64,000 nucleotides of DNA from VAZQ01 sp036557665 (GTDB lineage Bacteria; Pseudomonadota; Alphaproteobacteria; Rhizobiales; Xanthobacteraceae), in assembly GCA_036557665.1 (NCBI GenBank), contig DATBHG010000064.1, forward strand, positions 120,013 to 184,012. Direction: 5' to 3'. Both the position numbers and the translations under genes were made by a program. The notes under the pieces were generated by a model. The model searched no databases and was not told where the DNA came from. It worked only from the letters and a program-made list of their open reading frames with translations. This document shows positions 1 to 7,714 of the stretch, one piece after another. The first letter of the stretch is position 1. Every line of letters starts with the position of its first letter.

Positions 1-360
1 CCCGAGCTGCCGCGACCATCGGTCGATGTTTCGGGGATCAGGCCCGAAGTGCTGTCGCGAACAGTCGTGCCGGGGGCGCCGTGGAAGCTCGCGATCGCTA
101 CGCGCGTCACCTATGATCCCGGCGCGCGCATTCGCACGCACTACCACACGAGCCAAGTTGTCTTTTACATCCTGGAAGGTGCAATGGTCGTGCAGGAGGA
201 TGGAAAGGAGCCGGTCACGCTAAAGCCTGGAGATTCGCTCCTCATCAGGCCGGGCACGGTGCACGCCCATTGGAACGCGAGCACGACCGGAAAATTGGTA
301 TTTACCGAATTCATCCTTGTCGACGAGGGACAACGGAGCGTTGTTTTCACGGGCAAGTAA
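1..360 (+). CDS. cupin-domain protein, 5'-truncated by window edge
   Basis: The reading frame is open from base 1 and ends at a stop at 358-360, so the gene begins upstream of the window. GTG at 49 is only an internal start candidate. The visible part is a single small beta-barrel cupin: the first motif has the HYH metal ligands followed by a conserved Glu (LEGAM), and the second has PGDSLLIRPGTVHAHWN with its His. The fold normally binds a divalent metal. Family members range from small enzymes to sensors, so I assign no substrate. A CsbD-like gene with its own stress promoter follows about 150 bases downstream, so the two are probably not co-transcribed. Confidence 0.75.
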   Translation, partial: PELPRPSVDVSGIRPEVLSRTVVPGAPWKLAIATRVTYDPGARIRTHYHTSQVVFYILEGAMVVQEDGKEPVTLKPGDSLLIRPGTVHAHWNASTTGKLVFTEFILVDEGQRSVVFTGK

Positions 361-451
361 AATCGAGGCGCGGATCCGCAGCGTCTCACAGCGGACTCAG
401 GGGGGAGCAGCCGCCTGGACAGCGGGTAACGAAAGAAACAAAGACACGTTC

Positions 452-476
452 GGAACAGTGAGCTCTGCAAAGCGTT
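452..476 (+). promoter_or_regulatory. EcfG-type general-stress promoter
   Basis: GGAAC at 452-456 and CGTT at 473-476 are separated by exactly 16 bases. This is the consensus recognised by the alphaproteobacterial general-stress sigma factor EcfG (GGAAC-N16/17-CGTT). It lies 32 bases upstream of the CsbD-like start at 509, which leaves a short leader with a GGAG ribosome-binding site at 498-501. Both elements match perfectly. Function is inferred. Confidence 0.65.
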
Positions 477-508
477 AGCTACGCGACAGTAGAGCTGGAG
501 AACGGAAG

Positions 509-730
509 ATGCACCGTCAACACGTGAGTGGCGCGGCCCACAACGCGAAGGGCGCCATCAAACACACGACTGGCAGACTTATGCGCGGCAAGAGATTACG
601 GCGCGCAGGCAAATCAGTGAGAGCCGGACGCTCAACCCATAAGGCTCTGCCCGATGTGAAGCATGCGGCCCAAGATGCATTGCGGATGGACGACCGAGGA
701 TTGATACGTACCATCGTTGTCCGCCCATAA
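509..730 (+). CDS. CsbD-like small stress protein, Arg-rich variant
   Basis: This is a 73-residue protein. Its pattern VSGAAHNAKGAIKHTTGRLM, followed by GKSVRAGRSTHKALPDVKHAAQDALR, aligns with alphaproteobacterial CsbD proteins (KxxGxxKExxGKxxGD..LxxEGKxxxxxGKxQxxxGxxKDxxR). CsbD proteins are abundant, largely disordered general-stress proteins of unknown mechanism. The usual Asp and Glu positions are mostly Arg, His or Lys here, so the protein is strongly basic, unlike typical members. It may be a diverged or nucleic-acid-binding version. An EcfG-type promoter immediately upstream supports both the gene and a stress role. The family assignment rests on pattern memory, not a search. Confidence 0.55.
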   Translation: MHRQHVSGAAHNAKGAIKHTTGRLMRGKRLRRAGKSVRAGRSTHKALPDVKHAAQDALRMDDRGLIRTIVVRP

Positions 731-1227
731 CCCAGGCCGCTGGAATTTACCCACATTCGGTCTTTCGGCCGTCAAAAAATTGCCGACGAATTGATTGCGT
801 CTCGGTCTGGGCGTCAACGAAACCGGCCGGTTGCCGCGGCATGCACATTGGGCGCCGGATGCGACGATGCCGATCGCGATCGGATGGCAGCGAAGGCCGG
901 CAGACCCATGCCGCCCAGCTCCTGCCCGGTGCGGTAAACCAAAACCGGCGCCGGTCTCTTTTCCGCTCCAACGTATAAGAGCTGAACGAAGGACGCCTGG
1001 CCACAGGACGACGAAGTGCGAGCCGGCGCCCGCGCTCCGCAATGCCGGGCCGCCAGGTCTGCTGACACGGGGTCTTGCGGTCGCTCGCGCGGGGATCCAT
1101 GGCGAAGCGCTGCGAATTTTCTACGGGAAATCCATTTCGGATGATTCAGTTTATTGAGCAAGGATTTGCAAGGTGTGAGACGGCTCGGTTGTCCAAGTTT
1201 CAGAGGGGACAGATTGGCGAATGGGCC
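731..1227. other. long non-coding stretch
   Basis: About 500 bases lie between the CsbD-like gene and the promoter proposed for cspA. The reading frames here are arginine- and proline-rich with no family resemblance and no consistent start. I see no RNA gene or repeat. Confidence 0.4.
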
Positions 1228-1256
1228 TTGACCCGCACCAGTCCCGATCGTACTAG
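1228..1256 (+). promoter_or_regulatory. putative sigma-70 promoter of the cold-shock gene
   Basis: TTGACC at 1228-1233, a 17-base spacer and TACTAG at 1251-1256 resemble housekeeping -35 and -10 elements. They lie about 130 bases before the cspA start, which would give the long 5' leader typical of cold-shock mRNAs. The -10 is a 4/6 match, so this is tentative. Confidence 0.35.
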
Positions 1257-1385
1257 CAACCCTACCAGGTTTTTGGTCTGCCTTGCTCAGCTCCCGATTT
1301 TGGGCCGCTCTCAAGACATTTTCCAAAACTCGGATACGTGTGCTGTGCGCCACTCGACCAGCACTGAACGCAAGGAGACGACACG

Positions 1386-1589
1386 ATGGCTACCGGGACC
1401 GTGAAGTGGTTCAACCCGACAAAGGGTTACGGATTCATTCAACCTCAGGGCGGCGGGAAGGATGTGTTCGTTCACATTTCCGCGGTCGAGAAAGCGGGCC
1501 TGAGCACCCTCAACGAGGGGCAGAGTGTCCAATACGAGGTCGTGAGCAATCGTGGAAAGGAATCAGCGGAAAACCTCAAGGTCCGCTGA
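1386..1589 (+). CDS. cspA: CspA-family cold-shock protein
   Basis: This 67-residue single cold-shock domain is an OB-fold RNA/ssDNA chaperone. It begins MATGTVKWFNPTKGYGFI, which contains RNP1-like KGYGFI, followed by RNP2-like DVFVHIS. Length matches the family (65-70 residues). A clear AGGAG ribosome-binding site sits at 1372-1376. It stands alone, with a 130-base leader that could carry cold-responsive RNA structure as in other cspA genes. Many such paralogs exist per genome, and not all are cold-induced. Confidence 0.95.
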   Translation: MATGTVKWFNPTKGYGFIQPQGGGKDVFVHISAVEKAGLSTLNEGQSVQYEVVSNRGKESAENLKVR

Positions 1590-1860
1590 CCGCCCCGGCA
1601 ATTCGCCCTGCACTGGTCGGCGGTTCGCCGAGCACTGCCCTTGATCTCCGCGCGAAGCTACGGCGCGGGTATTCCCGGAGTACTTGCTCGCGCCCACATC
1701 CGCCGCCAGTGGGCGGGCGCGCTCAGGAGCGCGAGTGCCAGGAGCGCAAGGCTCAGAGTCCAGCGCACACGCTGGCGCGCCCGCGTGCGCACTTCTGTCA
1801 TCACGAGCTTCCCGCCGTTGCGCATTTCACCATAGGATCGCAGGCACGAGGAAAATCCGG
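1590..1860. other. non-coding region between cspA and the uspA terminator
   Basis: No credible gene is visible. The region is GC-rich, and its short frames have no family resemblance. The inverted repeat at 1861-1894 follows and is listed separately. Confidence 0.4.
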
Positions 1861-1894
1861 ATGGCCGGGCCAAGCCAAGCCAAAGCCCGGCCAT
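1861..1894. terminator. 10-bp inverted repeat, likely uspA-operon terminator
   Basis: Perfect 10-base arms (ATGGCCGGGC at 1861-1870 and its complement at 1885-1894) flank a 14-base loop. It lies 32 bases beyond the uspA stop in the sense of that minus-strand gene, between two convergent genes. There is no T-tract, so it may act as a mRNA 3' end stabiliser rather than an intrinsic terminator. Confidence 0.45.
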
Positions 1895-1926
1895 GACAGA
1901 TCAACGCGCCGCCGAGCCGGATCGCC

Positions 1927-2367
1927 TTACCTGACGACCAGCACCGGGCAAGGAGCGAGATGCACGATGCGGTCGGCACGGCTGCCGATCATGCGATCGT
2001 AAAGCGCGGAGTGGCCGCTGGCGCCGACCACGAGCAGATCGGCTTTGAGATCGCGCGCCAGATCGACTATGTCGCGCACCGGGTGACCGGCGATCACGTG
2101 GGTTTTGAGTTTCACCTGAGAGGCCTCAGCCATCGCGCGGGCTCTGTTGAGGACTGAATGAAACCGGCGGGCGGCGACTCCCGTCTCCTCTCTGACGTCC
2201 CCGATGGTTTCGGGAAGGTAATCGATCTCTTCAACCGAGACCATGTGGAGCTCCGCGCCAGAATGCCTTGCGATCTTCAGCGCCAATGAGAGGGCCGTGA
2301 AAGCGTGCTCGGAACCGTCATTAGCGTGGAGGATCCTGCTGAACACTGGCTGCCCCTCCTCCCTCAT
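1927..2367 (-). CDS. universal stress protein (UspA family)
   Basis: This 146-residue single Usp domain has the N-terminal ILHANDGSEHA strand-loop and the C-terminal ATP-binding pattern GASGHSALYDRMIGS (G-x2-G-x9-G-S), followed by the hydrophobic final strand CPVLVV. An intact ATP loop suggests a nucleotide-binding Usp. The gene lies 45 bases downstream of a cation/proton antiporter on the same strand. Usp proteins are often found next to or fused to such antiporters, so it probably modulates that transporter or responds to the same stress. Confidence 0.9.
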   Translation of the reverse strand: MREEGQPVFSRILHANDGSEHAFTALSLALKIARHSGAELHMVSVEEIDYLPETIGDVREETGVAARRFHSVLNRARAMAEASQVKLKTHVIAGHPVRDIVDLARDLKADLLVVGASGHSALYDRMIGSRADRIVHLAPCPVLVVR

Positions 2368-2412
2368 TTGCCTGGTCTGGATCAGCAGCCGACATTATCG
2401 CGTCCGCTCGCC

Positions 2413-3639
2413 TCACGCCTTCTCGGCAAGATTCTTGGCAAGAATTTTCGGCGCCGCTAGGCCGGAAACATCCGCTTGCTCGGTCTCCTCCCGGGGCAGG
2501 AGATGGTGCGGCAGGAAGAACGCATTTGCAATGAGCGTAGGAACAACGGCACTGGCGACAACACCCGCCACGACCACGGTATATTGCGCCTGATCAATGA
2601 TTCCATGCGACAACCCGAACAGGGCCGAGATCGTGCCGAAGGTCAGCCCGGTGGACATCAGCAAGGTCGTATACATCGCCCGTTTTTGGGGTGACCCAAA
2701 TACCTTGGTGACCGGGTAAACTCCGACGAATTTGGTCATCATCTTGCCGAGCAGGAGCACGAGGAATGCCAGTGGCGCCGCCACGAGCTCCGCGACGGAG
2801 ACGAACGAGCCGGCACGAATGAAATAGAAAGGCGTGAGGAGACCGAGTGCAAGCGTGCGCAACCTTCGGATCAGCGCGTGATCCTTCCCTACCGTCCCCG
2901 CCAGCACCATCCCTACGATGTACGCAGGCAATACGGCCTCGCTGTCCGCCCAGCCCGCGAGCGCGCCCAGTGCAAACAAAAGAAGCAGCAGATATTTCGC
3001 CTCGAGCTCGGAAGCGCGATTGCCATAGCGTTTGAAAAGATGCGGGGTAACCCAGGGAAGGACGATGAACACGATAATGGCGACTGCGGCGAAGATGAAA
3101 GTGTGCAACGTGAATGGCGCGAAAATGAAACCGAGCGCCAGCACGGTTCCGAGATCGTTGATGAAGCACGCGGCGAGGACAATCTTGCCGTACTCGGTCT
3201 TGTTGAACCCGTATTCCAGCATCACGGCGTAAACCACGGCCACCGAGGTGGTCGACAAGGCGACGCCCGCCAGCCAGCTCTGTTGCGGTCCCCAGCCCAG
3301 GAGCCAATAGGCGACCGCCGCACATCCGAAGAACGGCGCAAAGAACCCGATCAGGCCGATGGCCGATGCCTCCTTCCAGTTGCGCCGGAAAACCGCGGGA
3401 TCAAGCTCTGCGCCAGCCAGGAAGGTCAACAGGATGGCGCCGAGCCCAGCGAGGAACTTGACCCAGGGCTCGTTGGTGCCGAGAACATCGGCACTGATCA
3501 AACCACCGAGAATAAATTGAGCGACGGTCCCGACGATGATCTCGGTCAGCGCCGTCGAAACACGGAACCAGATTGCCAACAGGGTGGCTACGAGTGCCAG
3601 CGCCAGCCATAGGGCTGCGAGTGCCCAAACCGCGGTCAT
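2413..3639 (-). CDS. Kef/CPA2-type cation:proton antiporter
   Basis: This integral membrane protein of 408 residues starts at the ATG at 3637-3639. The frame extends further upstream, but that extension is low-complexity and not membrane-like. About 11-12 hydrophobic segments cover the whole length. The segment with FLAGAELDP and the later ACFINDLGTVLALGF carries the acidic residues (Glu, then Asn-Asp) typical of sodium/hydrogen exchanger helices. The soluble RCK/TrkA-N domain of full-length KefB/KefC is missing, so this is the short transporter-only type. It is first in an operon with the universal stress protein. The transported ion is not deducible. Confidence 0.88.
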   Translation of the reverse strand: MTAVWALAALWLALALVATLLAIWFRVSTALTEIIVGTVAQFILGGLISADVLGTNEPWVKFLAGLGAILLTFLAGAELDPAVFRRNWKEASAIGLIGFFAPFFGCAAVAYWLLGWGPQQSWLAGVALSTTSVAVVYAVMLEYGFNKTEYGKIVLAACFINDLGTVLALGFIFAPFTLHTFIFAAVAIIVFIVLPWVTPHLFKRYGNRASELEAKYLLLLLFALGALAGWADSEAVLPAYIVGMVLAGTVGKDHALIRRLRTLALGLLTPFYFIRAGSFVSVAELVAAPLAFLVLLLGKMMTKFVGVYPVTKVFGSPQKRAMYTTLLMSTGLTFGTISALFGLSHGIIDQAQYTVVVAGVVASAVVPTLIANAFFLPHHLLPREETEQADVSGLAAPKILAKNLAEKA

Positions 3640-3921
3640 GATCGGCTCTGCGGATTTTGTGCTTGTGATTGAAAACCGAGTCGACGAGCTCGGTGACGCT
3701 GCATTCTTCGGCTGCGAGCCTCTTCGATTCCGCCCCCGCAGGGGGAGGATCAGCCCGCAACAAAAGCTGTCAACAGAGCGGCTTATGTTGGAATTACACG
3801 ATGTCCTCCCGCTCGCCCTCATGGCGCGGCAGGAGTCATCAGCCAGCATGGCGGTTACAGGGGGACCCCATCCCCGATCGACGAATCGATTGTAATCGAA
3901 AATCGAGAGATGGCAAGGTTC

Positions 3922-3940
3922 ACCCGCAAGGCGGGTTTTT
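3922..3940 (+). terminator. orphan intrinsic terminator
   Basis: ACCCGC (3922-3927), a 3-base loop, GCGGGT (3931-3936) and then TTTT form a compact rho-independent terminator reading on the plus strand. No plus-strand gene ends upstream of it within the intergenic region. It may end an unannotated small RNA. Confidence 0.5.
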
Positions 3941-4213
3941 AGCTGCATTGCCCAGTTGCAGGTGTGACCGAGGCCTGACAGAGAAAGTCGTCGAGCTCGA
4001 GCGCATGCGCCTGCCGGCTGGCTCCGGCGATGTTGCATCGGCCCGAAAAACCCCTGCTGACGTGCTCCACAGCATGAGCCCTGGCCGCCTTCGCGGTGCC
4101 TGCTGCCGTGGCTCAAGGGAGGGGCTTCTGATGCGTCCGTCGTGATCTATCTCTCACATCGGCCGCGCGGATGGGCCAGTCGCGTGCTGCCGACCGCGTT
4201 CCCTCTTTTCGAA

Positions 4214-4231
4214 GTGTGCTATGGTCTCGGT
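4214..4231 (+). promoter_or_regulatory. conserved leader block upstream of PF04392 receptor
   Basis: This 18-base block (GTGTGCTATGGTCTCGGT) matches 15 of 18 bases of a block at 43154-43171 on the other strand. Each sits 61-63 bases before a PF04392 receptor start. TATGGT could be part of a -10 element. It is probably a shared promoter or regulatory site. Confidence 0.4.
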
Positions 4232-4294
4232 TACAGGCAGGGGGAATGCGTTGGCGGCGCCGCACCGCCGGCCTGCCGACGACGAGGCGACCGG

Positions 4295-5281
4295 ATGAAA
4301 CGGCGCGAGCTCCTGATGCTAGTCGGCAGCGCCGCCACAGTGTGGCCGCGAGCCGTCCACGCAGAGCAAGCGACGCCGCCGGTGATCGGGCTTGTGAGCA
4401 CCGGCTCGGCCGCAGGCTCCGCTCCTCGAGCAGCCGCATTCCGCAAAGGTCTGAGCGAGACCGGGTACGTCGAAGGCACGAGCGTGACGATCGAATACCA
4501 TTGGGTCGAGGGGCAACGCGATCGCCTGCCCGCGGTGATGGCCGAGCTGGTCCGCCGACAAGTAGCCGCGATCGCCACGCCCGGCAGCATTGTTGCGACG
4601 CTCGCTGCCAAAGCTGCAACCGCGACTGTCCCGATCGTCTTCGGGTCACCTGAGGATCCTGTCCGACTGGGTCTTGTCGCCAGCCTGGGCCGGCCGGGCG
4701 GTAACGCAACCGGGGTCAATTCCTTCTCTCAGGAGGTAATAGGCAAGCGGCTGCGGCTGCTCCATGACCTGGTGCCGAAGGCGGCTCGGATCGCAGTGCT
4801 CATCAATCCATCCAATCCTACAAGCGCTGAAACCACCTTGCGCGAGGTGCGAAAAGCTGCCCCTGCCATGGGTCTGCAAATCCAAACCCTAAACGCCACC
4901 ACAGCCGGCGAGATCGATGCGGCATTTGGCACGCTTGCCCGCGAGCGCGTCGATACCCTGTTCGTCGCACCCGACGCATTCTTCAACAGCCGTGGCGTAC
5001 AGTTTGCTACCTTGACAGCGCGCGAACGGATTGCGGCAGCCTATTCGGACTGGGAAGTGGTGGCAGCCGGCGGTCTGATGAGCTACAGCAGCGACCTCGT
5101 GGACATGTCTCGTCAGGTGGGCGTTTATACCGGCAAGATTCTCAACGGGGCCAAACCCGCCGACTTGCCTGTGCTGCAGTCGACCAAATTCGTGTTCGCC
5201 ATCAATGTTCAAACGGCGAGAACACTCGGCATTGAGGTGCCGCCGGGGCTGCTCGCCATCGCTGACGAGGTGATCGAATAG
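4295..5281 (+). CDS. PF04392-family ABC-type substrate-binding protein
   Basis: This 328-residue periplasmic receptor belongs to the ABC_sub_bind (PF04392, TrpX-like) family. The start at 4295 gives MKRRELLMLVGSAATVWPRA..AEQ, a twin-arginine-like signal with a cleavage region near residue 24. The fold carries VIGLVSTGSA, then AAFRKGLSETGYVEG and GRPGGNATGVN, all typical of the family. No permease or ATPase gene is adjacent. A clear paralog lies at 42112-43092 with the same start context. Family members bind amino acids or unknown ligands. The gene converges on the molybdenum-hydroxylase gene that ends at 5380. Confidence 0.88.
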   Translation: MKRRELLMLVGSAATVWPRAVHAEQATPPVIGLVSTGSAAGSAPRAAAFRKGLSETGYVEGTSVTIEYHWVEGQRDRLPAVMAELVRRQVAAIATPGSIVATLAAKAATATVPIVFGSPEDPVRLGLVASLGRPGGNATGVNSFSQEVIGKRLRLLHDLVPKAARIAVLINPSNPTSAETTLREVRKAAPAMGLQIQTLNATTAGEIDAAFGTLARERVDTLFVAPDAFFNSRGVQFATLTARERIAAAYSDWEVVAAGGLMSYSSDLVDMSRQVGVYTGKILNGAKPADLPVLQSTKFVFAINVQTARTLGIEVPPGLLAIADEVIE

Positions 5282-5346
5282 CCTCTGGTCTATGGACCCC
5301 GCCACCGAGCAGCACCCGGATCACGCGCATATCGAGGGCGGATTGC

Positions 5347-5380
5347 GCAAATCAAAACCGGCCGAGCCGATTTGATTTGC
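5347..5380. terminator. 10-bp inverted repeat between convergent genes
   Basis: Perfect 10-base arms (GCAAATCAAA at 5347-5356 and its complement at 5371-5380) enclose a 14-base GC-rich loop. The repeat ends exactly at the stop codon of the minus-strand hydroxylase gene. It is likely a shared transcription end for the two convergent genes. Confidence 0.45.
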
Positions 5381-7710
5381 TAACCCTCCCTGCTGCTGCA
5401 AATGAGCTTCACCAGCTCGTGCGGCGCAATCGGCGTCTGGGCGATGTGAACGCCGAACGGGGCGAGCGCATCCTCGATCGCCGCGATCACCGCGGCTGCC
5501 GCCGGGATGGTGCTTACTTCGCCGGCGCCTTTGGCGCCGAGCGGGTTGAGCGGCGACGGCGTCTGTTTGTAGAGCGTCTCGATCGACGGCACCTCGGTGG
5601 CGCTGGGCAAGAGATAATCCGCAAACGTGGTGGTCACGGGCTGCGCGCTCTGGTCATAACCCATCCATTCCAACAACGCGTTTCCGATGCCGTGGGCGAT
5701 GGCACCGCGCATCTGGCCATCCACCAGCATCGGATTGATCAACGTGCCCGAATCCTGCAGCGCCACGTACCTGACCAGCTTCACGCCGCCGGTTTCCGCA
5801 TCGACATCGACCTCCACGACCTGGCACGCATTGGCGTAGGCCAGCGCATCGGTCCGCCAATTCACGTTGGCCTCCAGACCGGGGGTGACGTCGGGCGGGA
5901 AGCCATAGCCGGGGGCGCCCTTGAGAATGCGTGCGAGCTCGCCGAGCTTGACGCAGAGCTGCGGCGCACCAACGACGCGAACCTCGCCATCTCTGAGCTC
6001 GAGGTCGTGCTCGGCCGCTTCCAGCACATGGCTGGCGAGCCTCTTTGCCTTCTCCGCCACCGCGCGCGCCGCCAGCAATACCGATGAGCCTGCGGTCACG
6101 GTCTGACGGCTGGCAAAGGCGCCAAGACCAAGAGCTATCCCGCCGGTGTCGCCCGGAACAACGGTGATGTCCTGCGCCTCGAGCCCGAGCTCACCGGCAC
6201 AGATCTGCGCCAGCACCGTGCGCAGGCCTTGCCCGATCGCGGCCGCCCCGGTGAAAACCGACACGCGGCCGGTATTCGAGACGCGAACCAGCCCGGACTC
6301 GAAGGGCCCGCGGCCCGTACCCTTGATCCCGTGCGCAAGCCCGATGCCGATGTAGCGCCCCTGTTTGCGCGCTTGCGCCTGCCGCTGCGGAAAATCGTGC
6401 CAGCCCGATGCGGCGAGCACCTCCTGCTGGGAGGACGGATAGTCGCCGCTGTCATACCGCATGCTGGCGCCGGAGCGCGCCTTGAGCGGCTTGGTGTAGG
6501 GCATTTTCTCTGCAGGGATGAGATTGCGGCGGCGGACTTCGGCGCGGTCGAGACGCAGCTCGCGCGCCACCCGGTCCATCAGCCGCTCCATGGCGAAAGC
6601 CGCCTGCGGATATCCGGCCCCGCGCACCGAGGACACCGGCGTCTTGTTGGTGGCCGCAATATTGATCTCGATCGACAGCGCGGGCAGCATGTAGGCCCCG
6701 CTGATCATGGATGCCGAGTTGTAGGGAATGTTCACGTCCTGCAGGGCATAGGCGCCGAGGTCGTGAACAAGCCGGCCGCGGATGCCGAGGAGCTTTGCCG
6801 CGCCATCGACCGCAATATCGAGCGACCAATACTGGTCGCGCTCCTGGGCGGCGTTGGTGAAGTGCTCGCGCCGGTCCTCGACCCACTTGACCGAACGGCG
6901 CGCGAGCTTCGCTGCGGCGGCCACGGCGATGTCCTCGGGATAGACGCAAAGTTTCGGACCGAAGCCGCCGCCTATGTCGGGCGTCGCCACGCGCACGCCG
7001 CTCTCATCGAGACCGAGCAGAAAGGTCAAAGACTGGAACAGGTCGTGCGCCTTCTGCGTGGAGGCCCATATGCTGATCGTCCGATCGGCGTCGCGCCACT
7101 CCGCCACGATGCCGCGCCCTTCGATCGGATGCGCAGCCCCGCGATGCTGCCAGAGCTCCTCGTGGAAGACGTGCGCGGCCTTCTCGAAGGCGGCCTCGAT
7201 GTCCCCGTAGTCCACGCTGTAGCTGGACACGAGGTTGCTATTGAGCTCGCGACGAACCGCGGGCGCTCCTGGCGCCAGCGCGCCGCGGCAGTCGGAGACT
7301 GCCGGCAACAGGTCGTAAGCCACCTCCACCCGGGCGGCGGCGTCCTCGGCGACATAGCGGTCGCTTGCAAGCACCAGCGCGACCGCCTCGCCGACGTAGG
7401 AGACCTCCCCATCCGCCAGCGCAAAGGACCAGAATCGATCGAGCGCGGTCCCCGAATTGGAGTGCCGCAGCATGCGGCGCTGAGCGAGCACCGTCGCGAT
7501 ATCGTCGAGGGTCGCCACGCTGTGCACGCCCGGCAGCGCCAGCGCACCCCCGGCATGAACGGCGCGTACCGCAGCGTGCGGGTGCGGGCTGCGTACGAAC
7601 GCGGCATGCAGCATGCCGGCAAGATCGATGTCGTCGACGTAGCGCCCGTTCCCCGTGAGCAGGGGCCTGTCCTCGAGACGTGGAATGCGCGCGCCGATCA
7701 GGGACGGCAT
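5380..7710 (-). CDS. molybdenum hydroxylase large subunit (xanthine dehydrogenase family), orphan
   Basis: This 776-residue molybdopterin-binding subunit is full length for CoxL/XdhB-type proteins. The N-terminal a/b-hammerhead domain begins IGARIPRLEDRPLLTGNGRYVDD. The molybdopterin domain carries GGGFGPK near residue 255, SVRGAGYPQAAFAMERLMD, and the C-terminal GAKGAGEVSTIPAAAAV with the catalytic Glu. The CO-dehydrogenase active-site loop VAYRCSFR is absent, so it is not a true CoxL. Unusually, no FAD or 2Fe-2S subunit gene is adjacent; the nearest are at 31-33.6 kb. It starts 4 bases after the stop of the upstream Bug receptor and is co-transcribed with it. Substrates of the family are N-heterocycles, aldehydes and aromatic acyl-CoAs. 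Confidence 0.9.
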   Translation of the reverse strand: MPSLIGARIPRLEDRPLLTGNGRYVDDIDLAGMLHAAFVRSPHPHAAVRAVHAGGALALPGVHSVATLDDIATVLAQRRMLRHSNSGTALDRFWSFALADGEVSYVGEAVALVLASDRYVAEDAAARVEVAYDLLPAVSDCRGALAPGAPAVRRELNSNLVSSYSVDYGDIEAAFEKAAHVFHEELWQHRGAAHPIEGRGIVAEWRDADRTISIWASTQKAHDLFQSLTFLLGLDESGVRVATPDIGGGFGPKLCVYPEDIAVAAAAKLARRSVKWVEDRREHFTNAAQERDQYWSLDIAVDGAAKLLGIRGRLVHDLGAYALQDVNIPYNSASMISGAYMLPALSIEINIAATNKTPVSSVRGAGYPQAAFAMERLMDRVARELRLDRAEVRRRNLIPAEKMPYTKPLKARSGASMRYDSGDYPSSQQEVLAASGWHDFPQRQAQARKQGRYIGIGLAHGIKGTGRGPFESGLVRVSNTGRVSVFTGAAAIGQGLRTVLAQICAGELGLEAQDITVVPGDTGGIALGLGAFASRQTVTAGSSVLLAARAVAEKAKRLASHVLEAAEHDLELRDGEVRVVGAPQLCVKLGELARILKGAPGYGFPPDVTPGLEANVNWRTDALAYANACQVVEVDVDAETGGVKLVRYVALQDSGTLINPMLVDGQMRGAIAHGIGNALLEWMGYDQSAQPVTTTFADYLLPSATEVPSIETLYKQTPSPLNPLGAKGAGEVSTIPAAAAVIAAIEDALAPFGVHIAQTPIAPHELVKLICSSREG

Positions 7711-7714
7711 TTAT

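Larger units (their letters stand above)
3640..4294. other. divergent intergenic region, antiporter / PF04392 receptor
   Basis: This 655-base stretch separates two divergent genes. It contains an intrinsic terminator-like hairpin (3922-3940) and, at 4214-4231, a block shared with the second PF04392 receptor gene. I see no convincing protein gene. The frames that cross it are shadows or Arg/Ser-rich. Confidence 0.45.
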
